Positions 46,195-59,504 of a stretch of 64,000 nt of DNA are shown here, in pieces. The number at the start of each line of letters is the position of its first letter. Position 1 is the stretch's first letter. The stretch spans positions 1 to 64,000 of the forward strand of contig CATNEN010000011.1 of the NCBI GenBank assembly GCA_950097015.1. The letters run 5' to 3'. Under the pieces are notes generated by a model. The model was not told where the DNA came from, searched no databases, and saw only the letters and a list, made by a program, of their open reading frames with translations. The position numbers were made by a program, and so were the translations under genes. Source of the stretch: Macrostomum hystrix. Lineage: Eukaryota > Platyhelminthes > Macrostomidae.

Positions 46195-48621
46195 ATGAAC
46201 GCAGCTAAAGTTTTATATCTAGCTGCTCCCACAGATGTCTTGTGCAGCAATATCAGAACCAATGATTGCTATTGCAGCTTACAGCTAGCATGCCTGACTT
46301 TGAGAGGCGCAATGATGCACGCTGATACAGGAACAACCATAGAAAACAATCATGCTCCGTGTAGCGATATAGAACAGCTTTGCGCGTGCTTCTCGCACAG
46401 ATCGATATATGCTGCTATTTCAGAACTAAGGAACTGTGTCTGTGAACTGGGCGCCGAGGCTATAATAAAAATTCCTTGATTGAAACGTGCGTTTGCACAC
46501 TCTCAATCAGCAGGAATATAGAAACGCAGCTAGAGTTACAGCTAGCTGCTCCTACAGATGTCAATATGCTGCTATGTTAGAACTAGCCTCTAGCTTTTTG
46601 CAAATCACGCCGTACATGAAAAAGCGAAAAGAACAACTTGAGCTTCTTGCACGTGCACTAGAACAGCTTTGCACGTTCTGTTTGCAAAGATCAATTCATG
46701 CTGCTATTTAAGCATTTTGAAGGGACACTCAAGGCTGTAGCTAGTTTGCTTATGTGAAAGTGCTCTTACTCTAGTCAAGAGGAAGATATGAACGCAGCTA
46801 AAGTTTTATATCTAGCTGCTCCCACAGATGTCTTGTGCAGCAATATCAGAACCAATGATTGCTATTGCAGCTTACAGCTAGCATGCCTGACTTTGAGAGG
46901 CGCAATGATGCACGCTGATACAGGAACAACCATAGAAAACAATCATGCTCCGTGTAGCGATATAGAACAGCTTTGCGCGTGCTTCTCGCACAGATCGATA
47001 TATGCTGCTATTTCAGAACTAAGGAACTGTGTCTGTGAACTGGGCGCTGAGGCTATAATAAAAATTCCTTGATTGAAACGTGCGTTTGCACACTCTCAAT
47101 CAGCAGGAATATAGAAACGCAGCTAGAGTTTCAGCTAGCTGCTCCTACAGATGTCAATATGCTGCAATGTTAGAACTAGGCTCAAGCTTTTTGCAAATCA
47201 CGCCGTACATGAAAAAGCGAAAAGAACAACTTGAGCTTCTTGCACGTGCACTAGAACAGCTTTGCACGTTCTGTTTGCAAAGATCAATTCATGCTGCTAT
47301 TTAAGCATTTTTATTAACAATCATGATAATAACAGCATTTAAGCATTTTTATTAACAATCATGATAATAACAATCATGATAATAAAAATTCCTTGATTGA
47401 AACGTGCGTTTGCACACTCTCAATCAGCAGGAATATAGAAACGCAGCTAGAGTTTCAGCTAGCTGCTCCTACAGATGTCAATATGCTGCAATGTTAGAAC
47501 TAGGCTCAAGCTTTTTGCAAATCACGCCGTACATGAAAAAGCGAAAAGAACAACTTGAGCTTCTTGCACGTGCACTAGAACAGCTTTGCACGTTCTGTTT
47601 GCAAAGATCAATTCATGCTGCTATTTAAGCATTTTGAAGGGACACTCAAGGCTGTAGCTAGTTTGCTTATGTGAAAGTGCTCTTACTCTAGTCAAGAGGA
47701 AGATATGAACGCAGCTAAAGTTTTATATCTAGCTGCTCCCACAGATGTCTTGTGCAGCAATATCAGAACCAATGATTGCTATTGCAGCTTACAGCTAGCA
47801 TGCCTGACTTTGAGAGGCGCAATGATGCACGCTGATACAGGAACAACCATAGAAAACAATCATGCTCCGTGTAGCGATATAGAACAGCTTTGCGCGTGCT
47901 TCTCGCACAGATCGATATATGCTGCTATTTCAGAACTAAGGAACTGTGTCTGTGAACTGGGCGCTGAGGCTATAATAAAAATTCCTTGATTGAAACGTGC
48001 GTTTGCACACTCTCAATCAGCGGGAATATAGAAACGCAGCTAGAGTTTCAGCTAGCTGCTCCTACAGATGTCAATATGCTGCTATGTTAGAACTAGGCTC
48101 AAACTTTTTGCAAATCACGCCGTACATGAAAAAGCGAAAAGAACAACTTGATCTTCTTGCACGTGCACTAGAACAGCTTTGCACGTTCTGTTTGCAAAGA
48201 TCAATTCATGCTGCTATTTAAGCATTTTTATTAACAATCATGATAATAACAGCATTTAAGCATTTTTATTAACAATCATGATAATAACAATCATGATAAT
48301 AAAAATTCCTTGATTGAAACGTGCGTTTGCACACTCTCAATCAGCAGGAATATAGAAACGCAGCTAGAGTTTCAGCTAGCTGCTCCTACAGATGTCAATA
48401 TGCTGCAATGTTAGAACTAGGCTCAAGCTTTTTGCAAATCACGCCGTACATGAAAAAGCGAAAAGAACAACTTGAGCTTCTTGCACGTGCACTAGAACAG
48501 CTTTGCACGTTCTGTTTGCAAAGATCAATTCATGCTGCTATTTAAGCATTTTGAAGGGACACTCAAGGCTGTAGCTAGTTTGCTTATGTGAAAGTGCTCT
48601 TACTCTAGTCAAGAGGAAGAT
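46195..48621 (+). repeat. 2427-bp HOR, copy 3
   Basis: Units at 46195, 46788 and 47705. The second unit has switched to CAGCAGGAAT, CTCAAGCTTT and CTTGAGCTTC, where copies 1 and 2 have CAGCGGGAAT, CTCAAACTTT and CTTGATCTTC. This is a block change of three linked differences, best explained by gene conversion or unequal exchange with a neighbouring half-unit. Confidence 0.95.
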
Positions 48622-50131
48622 ATGAACGCAGCTAAAGTTTTATATCTAGCTGCTCCCACAGATGTCTTGTGCAGCAATATCAGAACCAATGATTGCTATT
48701 GCAGCTTACAGCTAGCATGCCTGACTTTGAGAGGCGCAATGATGCACGCTGATACAGGAACAACCATAGAAAACAATCATGCTCCGTGTAGCGATATAGA
48801 ACAGCTTTGCGCGTGCTTCTCGCACAGATCGATATATGCTGCTATTTCAGAACTAAGGAACTGTGTCTGTGAACTGGGCGCCGAGGCTATAATAAAAATT
48901 CCTTGATTGAAACGTGCGTTTGCACACTCTCAATCAGCAGGAATATAGAAACGCAGCTAGAGTTACAGCTAGCTGCTCCTACAGATGTCAATATGCTGCT
49001 ATGTTAGAACTAGCCTCTAGCTTTTTGCAAATCACGCCGTACATGAAAAAGCGAAAAGAACAACTTGAGCTTCTTGCACGTGCACTAGAACAGCTTTGCA
49101 CGTTCTGTTTGCAAAGATCAATTCATGCTGCTATTTAAGCATTTTGAAGGGACACTCAAGGCTGTAGCTAGTTTGCTTATGTGAAAGTGCTCTTACTCTA
49201 GTCAAGAGGAAGATATGAACGCAGCTAAAGTTTTATATCTAGCTGCTCCCACAGATGTCTTGTGCAGCAATATCAGAACCAATGATTGCTATTGCAGCTT
49301 ACAGCTAGCATGCCTGACTTTGAGAGGCGCAATGATGCACGCTGATACAGGAACAACCATAGAAAACAATCATGCTCCGTGTAGCGATATAGAACAGCTT
49401 TGCGCGTGCTTCTCGCACAGATCGATATATGCTGCTATTTCAGAACTAAGGAACTGTGTCTGTGAACTGGGCGCTGAGGCTATAATAAAAATTCCTTGAT
49501 TGAAACGTGCGTTTGCACACTCTCAATCAGCAGGAATATAGAAACGCAGCTAGAGTTTCAGCTAGCTGCTCCTACAGATGTCAATATGCTGCAATGTTAG
49601 AACTAGGCTCAAGCTTTTTGCAAATCACGCCGTACATGAAAAAGCGAAAAGAACAACTTGAGCTTCTTGCACGTGCACTAGAACAGCTTTGCACGTTCTG
49701 TTTGCAAAGATCAATTCATGCTGCTATTTAAGCATTTTTATTAACAATCATGATAATAACAGCATTTAAGCATTTTTATTAACAATCATGATAATAACAA
49801 TCATGATAATAAAAATTCCTTGATTGAAACGTGCGTTTGCACACTCTCAATCAGCAGGAATATAGAAACGCAGCTAGAGTTTCAGCTAGCTGCTCCTACA
49901 GATGTCAATATGCTGCAATGTTAGAACTAGGCTCAAGCTTTTTGCAAATCACGCCGTACATGAAAAAGCGAAAAGAACAACTTGAGCTTCTTGCACGTGC
50001 ACTAGAACAGCTTTGCACGTTCTGTTTGCAAAGATCAATTCATGCTGCTATTTAAGCATTTTGAAGGGACACTCAAGGCTGTAGCTAGTTTGCTTATGTG
50101 AAAGTGCTCTTACTCTAGTCAAGAGGAAGAT
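48622..50131 (+). repeat. 2427-bp HOR, copy 4, truncated after two units
   Basis: Units at 48622 (593 bp) and 49215 (917 bp). The second unit matches the altered form in copy 3. The expected third unit is replaced by the D unit at 50132, so the HOR ends here at a unit boundary. Confidence 0.93.
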
Positions 50132-50632
50132 ATGAACGCAGCTAAAGTTTTATATCTAGCTGCTCCCACAGATTTCTTGTGCAGCAATATCAGAACCAAT
50201 GATTGCTATTGCAGCTTACAGCTAGCATGCCTGACTTTGAGAGGCGCAATGATGGACGCTGATACAGGAACAACCATAGAAAACAATCATGCTCCGTGTA
50301 GCGATATAGAACAGGTTTGCGCGTGCTTTTCGCACAGATCGCTCTATATGGCTTTTCTGAACTATGTTGGGGCGCTGAGGCTAGACTTTGTTTCCTTGAT
50401 TGGAACTGGCGCTTACACACTCTCCCAGTCAGCTGGAAGATATGAACGGAGCAAAAGTTTTTGCTTGCTGCTCCCGCAGATGTCATTATGCTGCAATGTT
50501 AGAATTAGTCTCAGGATTTTGCAAAACACGCCGTACATGAATAAGCGAAAAGAACAACTTGAGCTTCTTGCACGTGCACTAGAACAGCTTTGCACGTTCT
50601 GTTTGCAAAGATCAATTCATGCTGCTATTTAA
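50132..50632 (+). CDS. D-type fused frame, outlying copy
   Basis: Lies 12 kb from the other D units, immediately after the truncated 2427-bp HOR. It differs by I59 (GATATA) in place of L59 and ends with AGATCAATTCATG where the other four have AGATCGATACATG, so its right end has been exchanged with a neighbouring unit type. Confidence 0.28.
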   Translation: MNAAKVLYLAAPTDFLCSNIRTNDCYCSLQLACLTLRGAMMDADTGTTIENNHAPCSDIEQVCACFSHRSLYMAFLNYVGALRLDFVSLIGTGAYTLSQSAGRYERSKSFCLLLPQMSLCCNVRISLRILQNTPYMNKRKEQLELLARALEQLCTFCLQRSIHAAI

Positions 50633-53600
50633 GCATTTTGAAGGGACACTCAAGGCTGTAGCTAGTTTGCTTAAGTGAAAGTGCTCTTACTCTAGTCAAG
50701 AGGAAGATATGAACGCAGCTAAAGTTTTATATCTAGCTGCTCCCACAGATGTCTTGTGCAGCAATATCAGAACCAATGATTGCTATTGCAGCTTACAGCT
50801 AGCATGCCTGACTTTGAGAGGCGCAATGATGCACGCTGATACAGGAACAACCATAGAAAACAATCATGCTCCGTGTAGCGATCTAGAACAGGTTTGCGCG
50901 TGCTTCTCGCACAGATCGCTCTATATGACTTTTCTGAACTATGTTGGGGCGCTGAGGCTAGACTTTGTTTCCTTGATTGGAACTGGCGCTTACACACTCT
51001 CCCAGTCAGCTGAAAGATATGAACGGAGCAAAAATTTTAGCTAGCTGCTCCCGCAGATGTCATTATGCTGCAATGTTAGAATTAGTCTCAGGATTTTGCA
51101 AAACACGCCGTACATGAATAAGCGAAAAGAACAACTTGAGCTTCTTGCACGTGCACTAGAACAGCTTTGCACGTTCTGTTTGCAAAGATCAATTCATGCT
51201 GCTATTTAAGCATTTTGAAGGGACACTCAAGGCTGTAGCTAGTTTCCTTAAGTGAAAGTGCTCTTACTCTAGTCAAGAGGAAGATATGAACGCAGCTAAA
51301 GTTTTATATCTAGCTGCTCCCACAGATGTCTTGTGCAGCAATATCAGAACCAATGATTGCTATTGCAGCTTACAGCTAGCATGCCTGACTTTGAGAGGCG
51401 CAATGATGCACGCTGATACAGGAACAACCATAGAAAACAATCATGCTCCGTGTAGCGATCTAGAACAGCTTTGCGCGTGCTTCTCGCACAGATCGATATA
51501 TGCTGCTATTTCAGAACTAAGGAACTGTGTCTGTGAACTGGGCGCTGAGGCTATAATAAAATTTCCTTGATTGAAACGTGCGTTTGCACACTCTCAATCA
51601 GCGGGAATATAGAAACGCAGCTAGAGTTTCAGCTAGCTGCTCCTACAGATGTCAATATGCTGCAATGTTAGAACTAGGCTCAAGCTTTTTGCAAATCACG
51701 CCGTACATGAAAAAGCGAAAAGAACAACTTGAGCTTCTTGCACGTGCACTAGAACAGCTTTGCACGTTCTGTTTGCAAAGATCAATTCATGCTGCTATTT
51801 AAGAATTTTGAAGGGACACTCAAGGCTGTAGCTAGTTTGCTTAAGTGAAAGTGCTCTTACTCTAGTCAAGAGGAAGATATGAACGCAGCTAAAGTTTTAT
51901 ATCTAGCTGCTCCCACAGATGTCTTGTGCAGCAATATCAGAACCAATGATTGCTATTGCAGCTTACAGCTAGCATGCCTGACTTTGAGAGGCGCAATGAT
52001 GCACGCTGATACAGGAACAACCATAGAAAACAATCATGCTCCGTGTAGCGATATAGAACAGCTTTGCGCGTGCTTCTCGCACAGATCGATATATGCTGCT
52101 ATTTCAGAACTAAGGAACTGTGTCTGTGAACTGGGCGCTGAGGCTATAATAAAAATTCCTTGATTGAAACGTGCGTTTGCACACTCTCAATCAGCGGGAA
52201 TATAGAAACGCAGCTAGAGTTTCAGCTAGCTGCTCCTACAGATGTCAATATGCTGCTATGTTAGAACTAGGCTCAAACTTTTTGCAAATCACGCCGTACA
52301 TGAAAAAGCGAAAAGAACAACTTGATCTTCTTGCACGTGCACTAGAACAGCTTTGCACGTTCTGTTTGCAAAGATCAATTCATGCTGCTATTTAAGCATT
52401 TTGAAGGGACACTCAAGGCTGTAGCTAGTTTGCTTAAGTGAAAGTGCTCTTACTCTAGTCAAGAGGAAGATATGAACGCAGCTAAAGTTTTATATCTAGC
52501 TGCTCCCACAGATGTCTTGTGCAGCAATATCAGAACCAATGATTGCTATTGCAGCTTACAGCTAGCATGCCTGACTTTGAGAGGCGCAATGATGCACGCT
52601 GATACAGGAACAACCATAGAAAACAATCATGCTCCGTGTAGCGATATAGAACAGCTTTGCGCGTGCTTCTCGCACAGATCGATATATGCTGCTATTTCAG
52701 AACTAAGGAACTGTGTCTGTGAACTGGGCGCTGAGGCTATAATAAAAATTCCTTGATTGAAACGTGCGTTTGCACACTCTCAATCAGCGGGAATATAGAA
52801 ACGCAGCTAGAGTTTCAGCTAGCTGCTCCTACAGATGTCAATATGCTGCTATGTTAGAACTAGGCTCAAACTTTTTGCAAATCACGCCGTACATGAAAAA
52901 GCGAAAAGAACAACTTGATCTTCTTGCACGTGCACTAGAACAGCTTTGCACGTTCTGTTTGCAAAGATCAATTCATGCTGCTATTTAAGCATTTTTATTA
53001 ACAATCATGATAATAACAGCATTTAAGCATTTTTATTAACAATCATGATAATAACAATCATGATAATAAAAATTCCTTGATTGAAACGTGCGTTTGCACA
53101 CTCTCAATCAGCAGGAATATAGAAACGCAGCTAGAGTTTCAGCTAGCTGCTCCTACAGATGTCAATATGCTGCAATGTTAGAACTAGGCTCAAGCTTTTT
53201 GCAAATCACGCCGTACATGAAAAAGCGAAAAGAACAACTTGAGCTTCTTGCACGTGCACTAGAACAGCTTTGCACGTTCTGTTTGCAAAGATCAATTCAT
53301 GCTGCTATTTAAGCATTTTGAAGGGACACTCAAGGCTGTAGCTAGTTTGCTTAAGTGAAAGTGCTCTTACTCTAGTCAAGAGGAAGATATGAACGCAGCT
53401 AAAGTTTTATATCTAGCTGCTCCCACAGATGTCTTGTGCAGCAATATCAGAACCAATGATTGCTATTGCAGCTTACAGCTAGCATGCCTGACTTTGAGAG
53501 GCGCAATGATGCACGCTGATACAGGAACAACCATAGAAAACAATCATGCTCCGTGTAGCGATATAGAACAGCTTTGCGCGTGCTTCTCGCACAGATCGAT

Positions 53601-55222
53601 ATATGCTGCTATTTCAGAACTAAGGAACTGTGTCTGTGAACTGGGCGCTGAGGCTATAATAAAAATTCCTTGATTGAAACGTGCGTTTGCACACTCTCAA
53701 TCAGCGGGAATATAGAAACGCAGCTAGAGTTTCAGCTAGCTGCTCCTACAGATGTCAATATGCTGCTATGTTAGAACTAGGCTCGAACTTTTTGCAAATC
53801 ACGCCGTACATGAAAAAGCGAAAAGAACAACTTGATCTTCTTGCACGTGCACTAGAACAGCTTTGCACGTTCTGTTTGCAAAGATCAATTCATGCTGCTA
53901 TTTAAGCATTTTTATTAACAATCATGATAATAACAGCATTTAAGCATTTTTATTAACAATCATGATAATAACAATCATGATAATAAAAATTCCTTGATTG
54001 AAACGTGCGTTTGCACACTCTCAATCAGCAGGAATATAGAAACGCAGCTAGAGTTTCAGCTAGCTGCTCCTACAGATGTCAATATGCTGCAATGTTAGAA
54101 CTAGGCTCAAGCTTTTTGCAAATCACGCCGTACATGAAAAAGCGAAAAGAACAACTTGAGCTTCTTGCACGTGCACTAGAACAGCTTTGCACGTTCTGTT
54201 TGCAAAGATCAATTCATGCTGCTATTTAAGCATTTTGAAGGGACACTCAAGGCTGTAGCTAGTTTGCTTATGTGAAAGTGCTCTTACTCTAGTCAAGAGG
54301 AAGATATGAACGCAGCTAAAGATTTATATCTAGCTGCTCCCACAGATGTCTTGTGCAGCAATATCAGAACCAATGATTGCTATTGCAGCTTACAGCTAGC
54401 ATGCCTGACTTTGAGAGGCGCAATGATGCACGCTGATACAGGAACAACCATAGAAAACAATCATGCTCCGTGTAGCGATATAGAACAGCTTTGCGCGTGC
54501 TTCTCGCACAGATCGATATATGCTGCTATTTCAGAACTAAGGAACTGTGTCTGTGAACTGGGCGCTGAGGCTATAATAAAAATTCCTTGATTGAAACGTG
54601 CGTTTGCACACTCTCAATCAGCGGGAATATAGAAACGCAGCTAGAGTTTCAGCTAGCTGCTCCTACAGATGTCAATATGCTGCTATGTTAGAACTAGGCT
54701 CAAACTTTTTGCAAATCACGCCGTACATGAAAAAGCGAAAAGAACAACTTGATCTTCTTGCACGTGCACTAGAACAGCTTTGCACGTTCTGTTTGCAAAG
54801 ATCAATTCATGCTGCTATTTAAGCATTTTTATTAACAATCATGATAATAACAGCATTTAAGCATTTTTATTAACAATCATGATAATAACAATCATGATAA
54901 TAAAAATTCCTTGATTGAAACGTGCGTTTGCACACTCTCAATCAGCAGGAATATAGAAACGCAGCTAGAGTTTCAGCTAGCTGCTCCTACAGATGTCAAT
55001 ATGCTGCAATGTTAGAACTAGGCTCAAGCTTTTTGCAAATCACGCCGTACATGAAAAAGCGAAAAGAACAACTTGAGCTTCTTGCACGTGCACTAGAACA
55101 GCTTTGCACGTTCTGTTTGCAAAGATCAATTCATGCTACTATTTAGGCATTTTAAAGGGACACTTAAGGCTGTAGCTAGTTTGCTTAAGTGAAAGTGCTC
55201 TTACTCTAGTCAAGAGGAAGAT

Positions 55223-56539
55223 ATGAACGCAGCTAAAGTTTTATATCTAGCTGCTCCCACAGATGTCTTGTGCAGCAATATCAGAACCAATGATTGCTAT
55301 TGCAGCTTACAGCTAGCATGCCTGACTTTGAGAGGCGCAATGATGCACGCTGATACAGGAACAACCATAGAAAACAATCATGCTCCGTGTAGCGATATAG
55401 AACAGCTTTGCGCGTGCTTCTCGCACAGATCGATATATGCTGCTATTTCAGAACTAAGGAACTGTGTCTGTGAACTGGGCGCTGAGGCTATAATAAAATT
55501 TCCTTGATTGAAACGTGCGTTTGCACACTCTCAATCAGCGGGAATATAGAAACGCAGCTAGAGTTTCAGCTAGCTGCTCCTACAGATGTCAATATGCTGC
55601 TATGTTAGAACTAGGCTCAAGCTTTTTGCAAATCACGCCGTACATGAAAAAGCGAAAAGAACAACTTGAGCTTCTTGCACGTGCACTAGAACAGCTTTGC
55701 ACGTTCTGTTTGCAAAGATCAATTCATGCTGCTATTTAAGCATTTTTATTAACAATCATGATAATAACAGCATTTAAGCATTTTTATTAACAATCATGAT
55801 AATAACAATCATGATAATAAAAATTCCTTGATTGAAACGTGCGTTTGCACACTCTCAATCAGCGGGAATATAGAAACGCAGCTAGAGTTTCAGCTAGCCG
55901 CTCCTACAGATGTCAATATGCTGCTATGTTAGAACTAGGCTCAAGCTTTTTGCAAATCACGCCGTACATGAAAAAGCGAAAAGAACAACTTGAGCTTCTT
56001 GCACGTGCACTAGAACAGCTTTGCACGTTCTGTTTGCAAAGATCAATTCATGCTGCTATTTAAGCATTTTTATTAACAATCATGATAATAACAGCATTTA
56101 AGCATTTTTATTAACAATCATGATAATAACAGCATTTAAGCATTTTTATTAACAATCATGATAATAACAGCATTTAAGCCTTTTTATTAACAATCATGAT
56201 AATAACAATCATGATAATAAAAATTCCTTGATTGAAACGTGCGTTTGCACACTCTCAATCAGCAGGAATATAGAAACGCAGCTAGAGTTTCTGCTAGCTG
56301 CTCCTACAGATGTCAATATGCTGCAATGTTAGAACTAGGCTCAAGCTTTTTGCAAATCACGCCGTACATGAAAAAGCGAAAAGAACAACTTGAGCTTCTT
56401 GCACGTGCACTAGAACAGCTTTGCACGTTCTGTTTGCAAAGATCAATTCATGCTGCTATTTAAGCATTTTGAAGGGACACTCAAGGCTGTAGCTAGTTTG
56501 CTTAAGTGAAAGTGCTCTTACTCCAGTCAAGAGGAAGAT
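55223..56539 (+). repeat. 1317-bp unit with two modules
   Basis: B unit (593 bp), module of 324 bp, module of 400 bp. The second-half frames start at 55515, 55839 and 56239. The middle one has GCTAGCCGCTCC (C21R) and the last has TTTCTGCTAGC. It is the longest unit fully inside the window. Confidence 0.92.
56064..56213 (+). repeat. Expanded linker, 150 bp
   Basis: The 74-bp linker enlarged by 76 bp, exactly two more 38-bp repeats. One repeat has AAGCCTTTTT in place of AAGCATTTTT, and the same variant occurs in the linker at 63620-63731. Confidence 0.92.
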
Positions 56540-57132
56540 ATGAACGCAGCTAAAGTTTTATATCTAGCTGCTCCCACAGATGTCTTGTGCAGCAATATCA
56601 GAACCAATGATTGCTATTGCAGCTTACAGCTAGCATGCCTGACTTTGAGAGGCGCAATGATGCACGCTGATACAGGAACAACCATAGAAAACAATCATGC
56701 TCCGTGTAGCGATATAGAACAGCTTTGCGCGTGCTTCTCGCACAGATCGATATATGCTGCTATTTCAGAACTAAGGAACTGTGTCTGTGAACTGGGCGCT
56801 GAGGCTATAATAAAAATTCCTTGATTGAAACGTGTGTTTGCACACTCTCAATCAGCAGGAATATAGAAACGCAGCTAGAGTTTCAGCTAGCTGCTCCTAC
56901 AGATGTCAATATGCTGCAATGTTAGAACTAGGCTCAAGCTTTTTGCAAATCACGCCGTACATGAAAAAGCGAAAAGAACAACTTGAGCTTCTTGCACGTG
57001 CACTAGAACAGCTTTGCACGTTCTGTTTGCAAAGATCAATTCATGCTGCTATTTAAGCATTTTGAAGGGACACTCAAGGCTGTAGCTAGTTTGCTTAAGT
57101 GAAAGTGCTCTTACTCTAGTCAAGAGGAAGAT

Positions 57133-58318
57133 ATGAACCCAGCTAAAGTTTTATATCTAGCTGCTCCCACAGATGTCTTGTGCAGCAATATCAGAACCAA
57201 TGATTGCTATTGCAGCTTACAGCTAGCATGCCTGACTTTGAGAGGCGCAATGATGCACGCTGATACAGGAACAACCATAGAAAACAATCATGCTCCGTGT
57301 AGCGATATAGAACAGCTTTGCGCGTGCTTCTCGCACAGATCGATATATGCTGCTATTTCAGAACTAAGGAACTGTGTCTGTGAACTGGGCGCTGAGGCTA
57401 TAATAAAAATTCCTTGATTGAAACGTGCGTTTGCACACTCTCAATCAGCAGGAATATAGAAACGCAGCTAGAGTTTCAGCTAGCTGCTCCTACAGATGTC
57501 AATATGCTGCAATGTTAGAACTAGGCTCAAGCTTTTTGCAAATCACGCCGTACATGAAAAAGCGAAAAGAACAACTTGAGCTTCTTGCACGTGCACTAGA
57601 ACAGCTTTGCACGTTCTGTTTGCAAAGATCAATTCATGCTGCTATTTAAGCATTTTGAAGGGACACTCAAGGCTGTAGCTAGTTTGCTTAAGTGAAAGTG
57701 CTCTTACTCTAGTCAAGAGGAAGATATGAACGCAGCTAAAGTTTTATATCTAGCTGCTCCCACAGATGTCTTGTGCAGCAATATCAGAACCAATGATTGC
57801 TATTGCAGCTTACAGCTAGCATGCCTGACTTTGAGAGGCGCAATGATGCACGCTGATACAGGAACAACCATAGAAAACAATCATGCTCCGTGTAGCGATA
57901 TAGAACAGCTTTGCGCGTGCTTCTCGCACAGATCGATATATGCTGCTATTTCAGAACTAAGGAACTGTGTCTGTGAACTGGGCGCTGAGGCTATAATAAA
58001 AATTCCTTGATTGAAACGTGCGTTTGCACACTCTCAATCAGCAGGAATATAGAAACGCAGCTAGAGTTTCAGCTAGCTGCTCCTACAGATGTCAATATGC
58101 TGCAATGTTAGAACTAGGCTCAAGCTTTTTGCAAATCACGCCGTACATGAAAAAGCGAAAAGAACAACTTGAGCTTCTTGCACGTGCACTAGAACAGCTT
58201 TGCACGTTCTGTTTGCAAAGATCAATTCATGCTGCTATTTAAGCATTTTGAAGGGACACTCAAGGCTGTAGCTAGTTTGCTTAAGTGAAAGTGCTCTTAC
58301 TCTAGTCAAGAGGAAGAT
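57133..58318 (+). repeat. 1186-bp dimer HOR, copy 1
   Basis: Two B units, the first starting ATGAACCCAGC and the second ATGAACGCAGC. The same pair follows at 58319-59504 and 59505-60690. Confidence 0.9.
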
Positions 58319-59504
58319 ATGAACCCAGCTAAAGTTTTATATCTAGCTGCTCCCACAGATGTCTTGTGCAGCAATATCAGAACCAATGATTGCTATTGCA
58401 GCTTACAGCTAGCATGCCTGACTTTGAGAGGCGCAATGATGCACGCTGATACAGGAACAACCATAGAAAACAATCATGCTCCGTGTAGCGATATAGAACA
58501 GCTTTGCGCGTGCTTCTCGCACAGATCGATATATGCTGCTATTTCAGAACTAAGGAACTGTGTCTGTGAACTGGGCGCTGAGGCTATAATAAAAATTCCT
58601 TGATTGAAACGTGCGTTTGCACACTCTCAATCAGCAGGAATATAGAAACGCAGCTAGAGTTTCAGCTAGCTGCTCCTACAGATGTCAATATGCTGCAATG
58701 TTAGAACTAGGCTCAAGCTTTTTGCAAATCACGCCGTACATGAAAAAGCGAAAAGAACAACTTGAGCTTCTTGCACGTGCACTAGAACAGCTTTGCACGT
58801 TCTGTTTGCAAAGATCAATTCATGCTGCTATTTAAGCATTTTGAAGGGACACTCAAGGCTGTAGCTAGTTTGCTTAAGTGAAAGTGCTCTTACTCTAGTC
58901 AAGAGGAAGATATGAACGCAGCTAAAGTTTTATATCTAGCTGCTCCCACAGATGTCTTGTGCAGCAATATCAGAACCAATGATTGCTATTGCAGCTTACA
59001 GCTAGCATGCCTGACTTTGAGAGGCGCAATGATGCACGCTGATACAGGAACAACCATAGAAAACAATCATGCTCCGTGTAGCGATATAGAACAGCTTTGC
59101 GCGTGCTTCTCGCACAGATCGATATATGCTGCTATTTCAGAACTAAGGAACTGTGTCTGTGAACTGGGCGCTGAGGCTATAATAAAAATTCCTTGATTGA
59201 AACGTGCGTTTGCACACTCTCAATCAGCAGGAATATAGAAACGCAGCTAGAGTTTCAGCTAGCTGCTCCTACAGATGTCAATATGCTGCTATGTTAGAAC
59301 TAGGCTCAAGCTTTTTGCAAATCACGCCGTACATGAAAAAGCGAAAAGAACAACTTGAGCTTCTTGCACGTGCACTAGAACAGCTTTGCACGTTCTGTTT
59401 GCAAAGATCAATTCATGCTGCTATTTAAGCATTTTGAAGGGACACTCAAGGCTGTAGCTAGTTTGCTTAAGTGAAAGTGCTCTTACTCTAGTCAAGAGGA
59501 AGAT
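58319..59504 (+). repeat. 1186-bp dimer HOR, copy 2
   Basis: Same pair as 57133-58318. The second unit has GCTGCTATGTTAG where copies 1 and 3 have GCTGCAATGTTAG, a small later change. Confidence 0.9.

Larger units (their letters stand above)
39507..50131 (+). repeat. Segment 4: B units with 324-bp modules, 2427-bp HOR
   Basis: Thirteen anchors: 39507 (917 bp), 40424 (917), 41341 (593), 41934 (917), 42851 (917), 43768 (593), 44361 (917), 45278 (917), 46195 (593), 46788 (917), 47705 (917), 48622 (593), 49215 (917). Each 917-bp form is a 593-bp B unit followed by an AT-rich linker and another second half-unit. The four 593-bp forms share GGCGCCGAGG, GAGTTACAGC and AGCCTCTAGC, which are not seen elsewhere in the window, so they are copies of one unit. 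The pattern 593-917-917 repeats three full times and is then cut. Confidence 0.97.
50132..56539 (+). repeat. Segment 5: D/A/B patch followed by 917-bp forms and a 1317-bp unit
   Basis: Eight anchors: D at 50132, A at 50709, B at 51286 and 51879, 917-bp forms at 52472, 53389 and 54306, and a 1317-bp form at 55223. The D and A units resemble those of segment 3 and sit between two stretches of module-bearing B units, so this looks like a transplanted or left-over piece of segment 3. The 1317-bp form is a 593-bp B unit plus a 324-bp module plus a 400-bp module. The extra 76 bp of the last module are exactly two more copies of the 38-bp linker repeat. Confidence 0.95.
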
